Below, piece by piece: positions 62,263 to 64,000 of a stretch of 64,000 nt of DNA. A model generated the notes under the pieces. The model searched no databases, was not told the DNA's origin, and was given only the letters and a program-made list of their open reading frames with translations. A program made the position numbers and the translations under genes. Source of the DNA: an uncultured Rhodopila sp. (lineage in GTDB: Bacteria > Pseudomonadota > Alphaproteobacteria > Acetobacterales > Acetobacteraceae); assembly GCF_903944925.1 (NCBI RefSeq), contig NZ_CAJATU010000163.1, forward strand, positions 1 to 64,000, given 5' to 3'. Each line of letters begins with the position of its first letter. Within the stretch, counting starts at the first letter, position 1.

Positions 62263-63528
62263 TTACGAGAGGTTGGTTAACAGAGTGCTAATCGGGCGTT
62301 GAATTCTCGCACGCCGCAGCGGTTTGAGCACGGCAATCGCCAGGACTGCGGTCAGTAAATCCGCGGTGATCGCAGCGCCGAATACAGTCGTCCACGTTCC
62401 CGTTGCTTCGTGCAGCAAGGATGCCATCGGGCCGCCGAAGATCGCGCCGATGCCCTGCGCCATATACAGACAGCCGTAGTTGCGCGTGGCGTGGCGGGCG
62501 CCGAACGTGTCGGTCAGCGTTGACGGAAACAGCGAGAAGATCTCGCCCCAACCGAAGAACACCAGGCCCGACAGCAGCACGAAAAGCAACGGGTCGGTTC
62601 GCGTGGCCAGCCACAGGGCCATCGCCACACCCTCCAGCGCGAAGGCCACACACATCGTGTTCTCGCGGCCGATGCGGTCGGACACCCAGCCGAAGAAGGG
62701 GCGGGTCAGGCCGTTGGTGAACCGGTCGATGGTCAGCGCCAGCGGCAGCGCGGCAAACCCCCAGACCATCGCCTTGGTGATCCCGAACTCCCCCGCAAAC
62801 GCCGCCATTTGCGAGGTCACCATCAGCCCGGACGTGGACATCATCGTCATCATGACGAACATCAGCCAGAACACCGGAGAGCGCAGCATCTCGCCGGTCG
62901 ATGTCCCGGCCGTATCCTCCGCCAGCGCCACGGGCGGCGGCTTCAGGCCGAGCGCGGCGAGCAGCCCGACAAGGGCGAAGGCGGCGCCGAACTGCAGCAA
63001 GGTCAGTTGGTAGCCGACGGCCGCCAGCGAGTTGGCGATCGGGAAGGTTGTCACGATCGCGCCCATGCCGTAGCCGGCGGCGACCACGCCGGCGGCGAAG
63101 CCTCGGCGATCCGGGAACCAGCCGACCATCTGGCCGACGACGCCGACATAGACGATGCCGGTGCCGATGCCGCCAATCAGGCCATAGGTCAGATACAGCA
63201 TCGTCAGTGACGTGGCGTAGGACGCCAGCACCCAGGACAGGCCCGACAGCAGGCCCCCGGCCCCGATGAGCAGCTTCGGCCCGAAGCGTTCAACCAGCCA
63301 GCCCTGGAACGGCGAGAAGAACGTCTGCAGGACGATCAGCAGGGAGAACGTCACCTGCAGCGCGGCGGGTGTCGCCCCCAACGCCGAACCGAGCGGTTTG
63401 GTGAACAGCGTCCAGACGTATTGCGGGCTGGAGATCGCCATCATGCAGATCAGGCCAAGCCCAAGTTGCACCCAGCGCGTGGCGCCGCTGGTCGTTGTCG
63501 TAGGCAGGATGGCGACGGGTTGATCCAT
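62263..63528 (-). CDS. OFA-family MFS transporter (oxalate/formate antiporter type)
   Basis: A 421-aa transporter with 12 predicted helices. QYVWTLFTKPLGSALGATPA near the start and GGIGTGIVYVGVVGQMVGWF in helix 4 are typical of OxlT-like proteins; GWGEIFSLFPSTLTDTFGAR lies in the second half. Family members exchange oxalate and formate or move other carboxylates. The ATG at 63528 has AAAGGA upstream. No oxalate-degrading genes are visible here, so the substrate is open. Confidence 0.87.
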   Translation of the reverse strand: MDQPVAILPTTTTSGATRWVQLGLGLICMMAISSPQYVWTLFTKPLGSALGATPAALQVTFSLLIVLQTFFSPFQGWLVERFGPKLLIGAGGLLSGLSWVLASYATSLTMLYLTYGLIGGIGTGIVYVGVVGQMVGWFPDRRGFAAGVVAAGYGMGAIVTTFPIANSLAAVGYQLTLLQFGAAFALVGLLAALGLKPPPVALAEDTAGTSTGEMLRSPVFWLMFVMMTMMSTSGLMVTSQMAAFAGEFGITKAMVWGFAALPLALTIDRFTNGLTRPFFGWVSDRIGRENTMCVAFALEGVAMALWLATRTDPLLFVLLSGLVFFGWGEIFSLFPSTLTDTFGARHATRNYGCLYMAQGIGAIFGGPMASLLHEATGTWTTVFGAAITADLLTAVLAIAVLKPLRRARIQRPISTLLTNLS

Positions 63529-63648
63529 GCTGTTCGGTCCTTTCCGTGGACCGATCAGACCAAGCAAGCATTACGCCACGCAATGACCCGCTTCCGGCGC
63601 AGCCGGTGCCTGTTTCCGCACCAAACCGCCCGGGCAGATGCCGCGATT

Positions 63649-63984
63649 TCAGTCGATGGCGAAGCTGGTCCCGCACCCGCAGGCCGACTTGGCGTTCGGA
63701 TTGCGTATCGAGAAGTGGCTGCCCATCAGCTCGTCCGTGTAGTCGAGCTCCGACCCGCTCAGCAGGTCCAGGCTGACCGCATCCACCACCACCCGGGCGG
63801 GGCCGTGCCGGATGACCAGATCGTCGTCGGCGGTCTCCCCATCCAGTTCGAAGCGATACTGAAAGCCGCTGCATCCACCCGCCAGGACGGCGACACGGAG
63901 GGCGACATCCTCGGCCGCCTTCGTCTCAGCGACGATTTCGGCGATACGGGCGGCGGCGCGATCGGTTACGGCAAACTGTTCCAT
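63649..63984 (-). CDS. erpA: ErpA/IscA-type iron-sulfur carrier
   Basis: A 111-aa A-type carrier. The three cluster cysteines are present: one in LAGGCSGFQYRFEL and two in SACGCGTSFAID at the C-terminus. It passes [4Fe-4S] or [2Fe-2S] clusters to target proteins in the cytoplasm. ErpA, IscA and HesB share this pattern; erpA is the usual name for a stand-alone alphaproteobacterial copy. An ATG four codons upstream (63996) is also possible. The window ends just upstream. Confidence 0.9.
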   Translation of the reverse strand: MEQFAVTDRAAARIAEIVAETKAAEDVALRVAVLAGGCSGFQYRFELDGETADDDLVIRHGPARVVVDAVSLDLLSGSELDYTDELMGSHFSIRNPNAKSACGCGTSFAID

Positions 63985-64000
63985 GACAGGCAACATAGGC

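Overview
The window reads as chromosomal DNA of a GC-rich alphaproteobacterium, most likely an Acetobacteraceae/Rhodospirillales member. This is inferred from uniformly GC-rich coding, a homospermidine synthase polyamine locus with a speF-like leader, a SphA-family outer protein, GatCAB amidotransferase genes, and gene-family content. No rRNA, tRNA, CRISPR array, integrase or prophage module was seen.

Layout. (1) 0.1-12 kb: an exopolysaccharide locus. It holds a membrane GT2, a sigma-54 response regulator coupled to an Hpt protein, a degenerate CpsD/BY-kinase-like ATPase, a Wza-type export protein with about six SLBB repeats, a small lipoprotein-like protein, three more glycosyltransferases and a Wzx-type flippase. 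(2) 12.1-21.1 kb: a SphA-like exported protein diverges from a NarX/NarL-type two-component pair, which is followed by a livHMGF branched-chain-type ABC operon. That operon ends in a shortened acyl-adenylate-forming protein and a periplasmic binding protein. (3) 21.2-24.3 kb: two further glycosyltransferases. (4) 24.6-33.6 kb: a sulfonate locus, with cysK, an Rrf2 regulator, two SsuC/TauC permeases, a binding protein, an ATPase, a methyltransferase and TauD. It is followed by decayed binding-protein genes and a frameshifted flavin monooxygenase. (5) 33.7-39.7 kb: a GH5 glycanase with three tandem C-terminal modules, and a large SWIM-SNF2 helicase. (6) 40-45 kb: metB and a sulfite-oxidation/export operon (YeiH-like, four-Cys small protein, SoxC-like, cytochrome c). 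(7) 45.2-49.2 kb: agmatinase, a leader RNA, ornithine decarboxylase and homospermidine synthase. (8) 49.4-62.1 kb: a frameshifted enoyl-CoA hydratase, ruvX, then gatCA and gatB separated by about 7.9 kb of toxin-antitoxin modules, their remnants and two AT-richer unknown genes. (9) 62.1-64 kb: a tiny basic ORF, an OFA-type MFS transporter and an ErpA/IscA-type protein.

How the genes fit together. Sulfonate uptake and TauD would release sulfite. The SoxC-like enzyme with its cytochrome could oxidise it, YeiH could export anions, and CysK/MetB assimilate sulfur. SpeB and ornithine decarboxylase both make putrescine, which homospermidine synthase consumes. The most unusual stretch is 52.7-60.6 kb: the gatCAB genes are interrupted by VapBC, XRE, ParS/RES and MazEF modules, three decayed TA copies, and a convergent pair encoding a nucleotide-cyclase-fold-like protein and a ClpP/SppA-like exported protein.

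All names are from reading sequence motifs only; no database search was possible.
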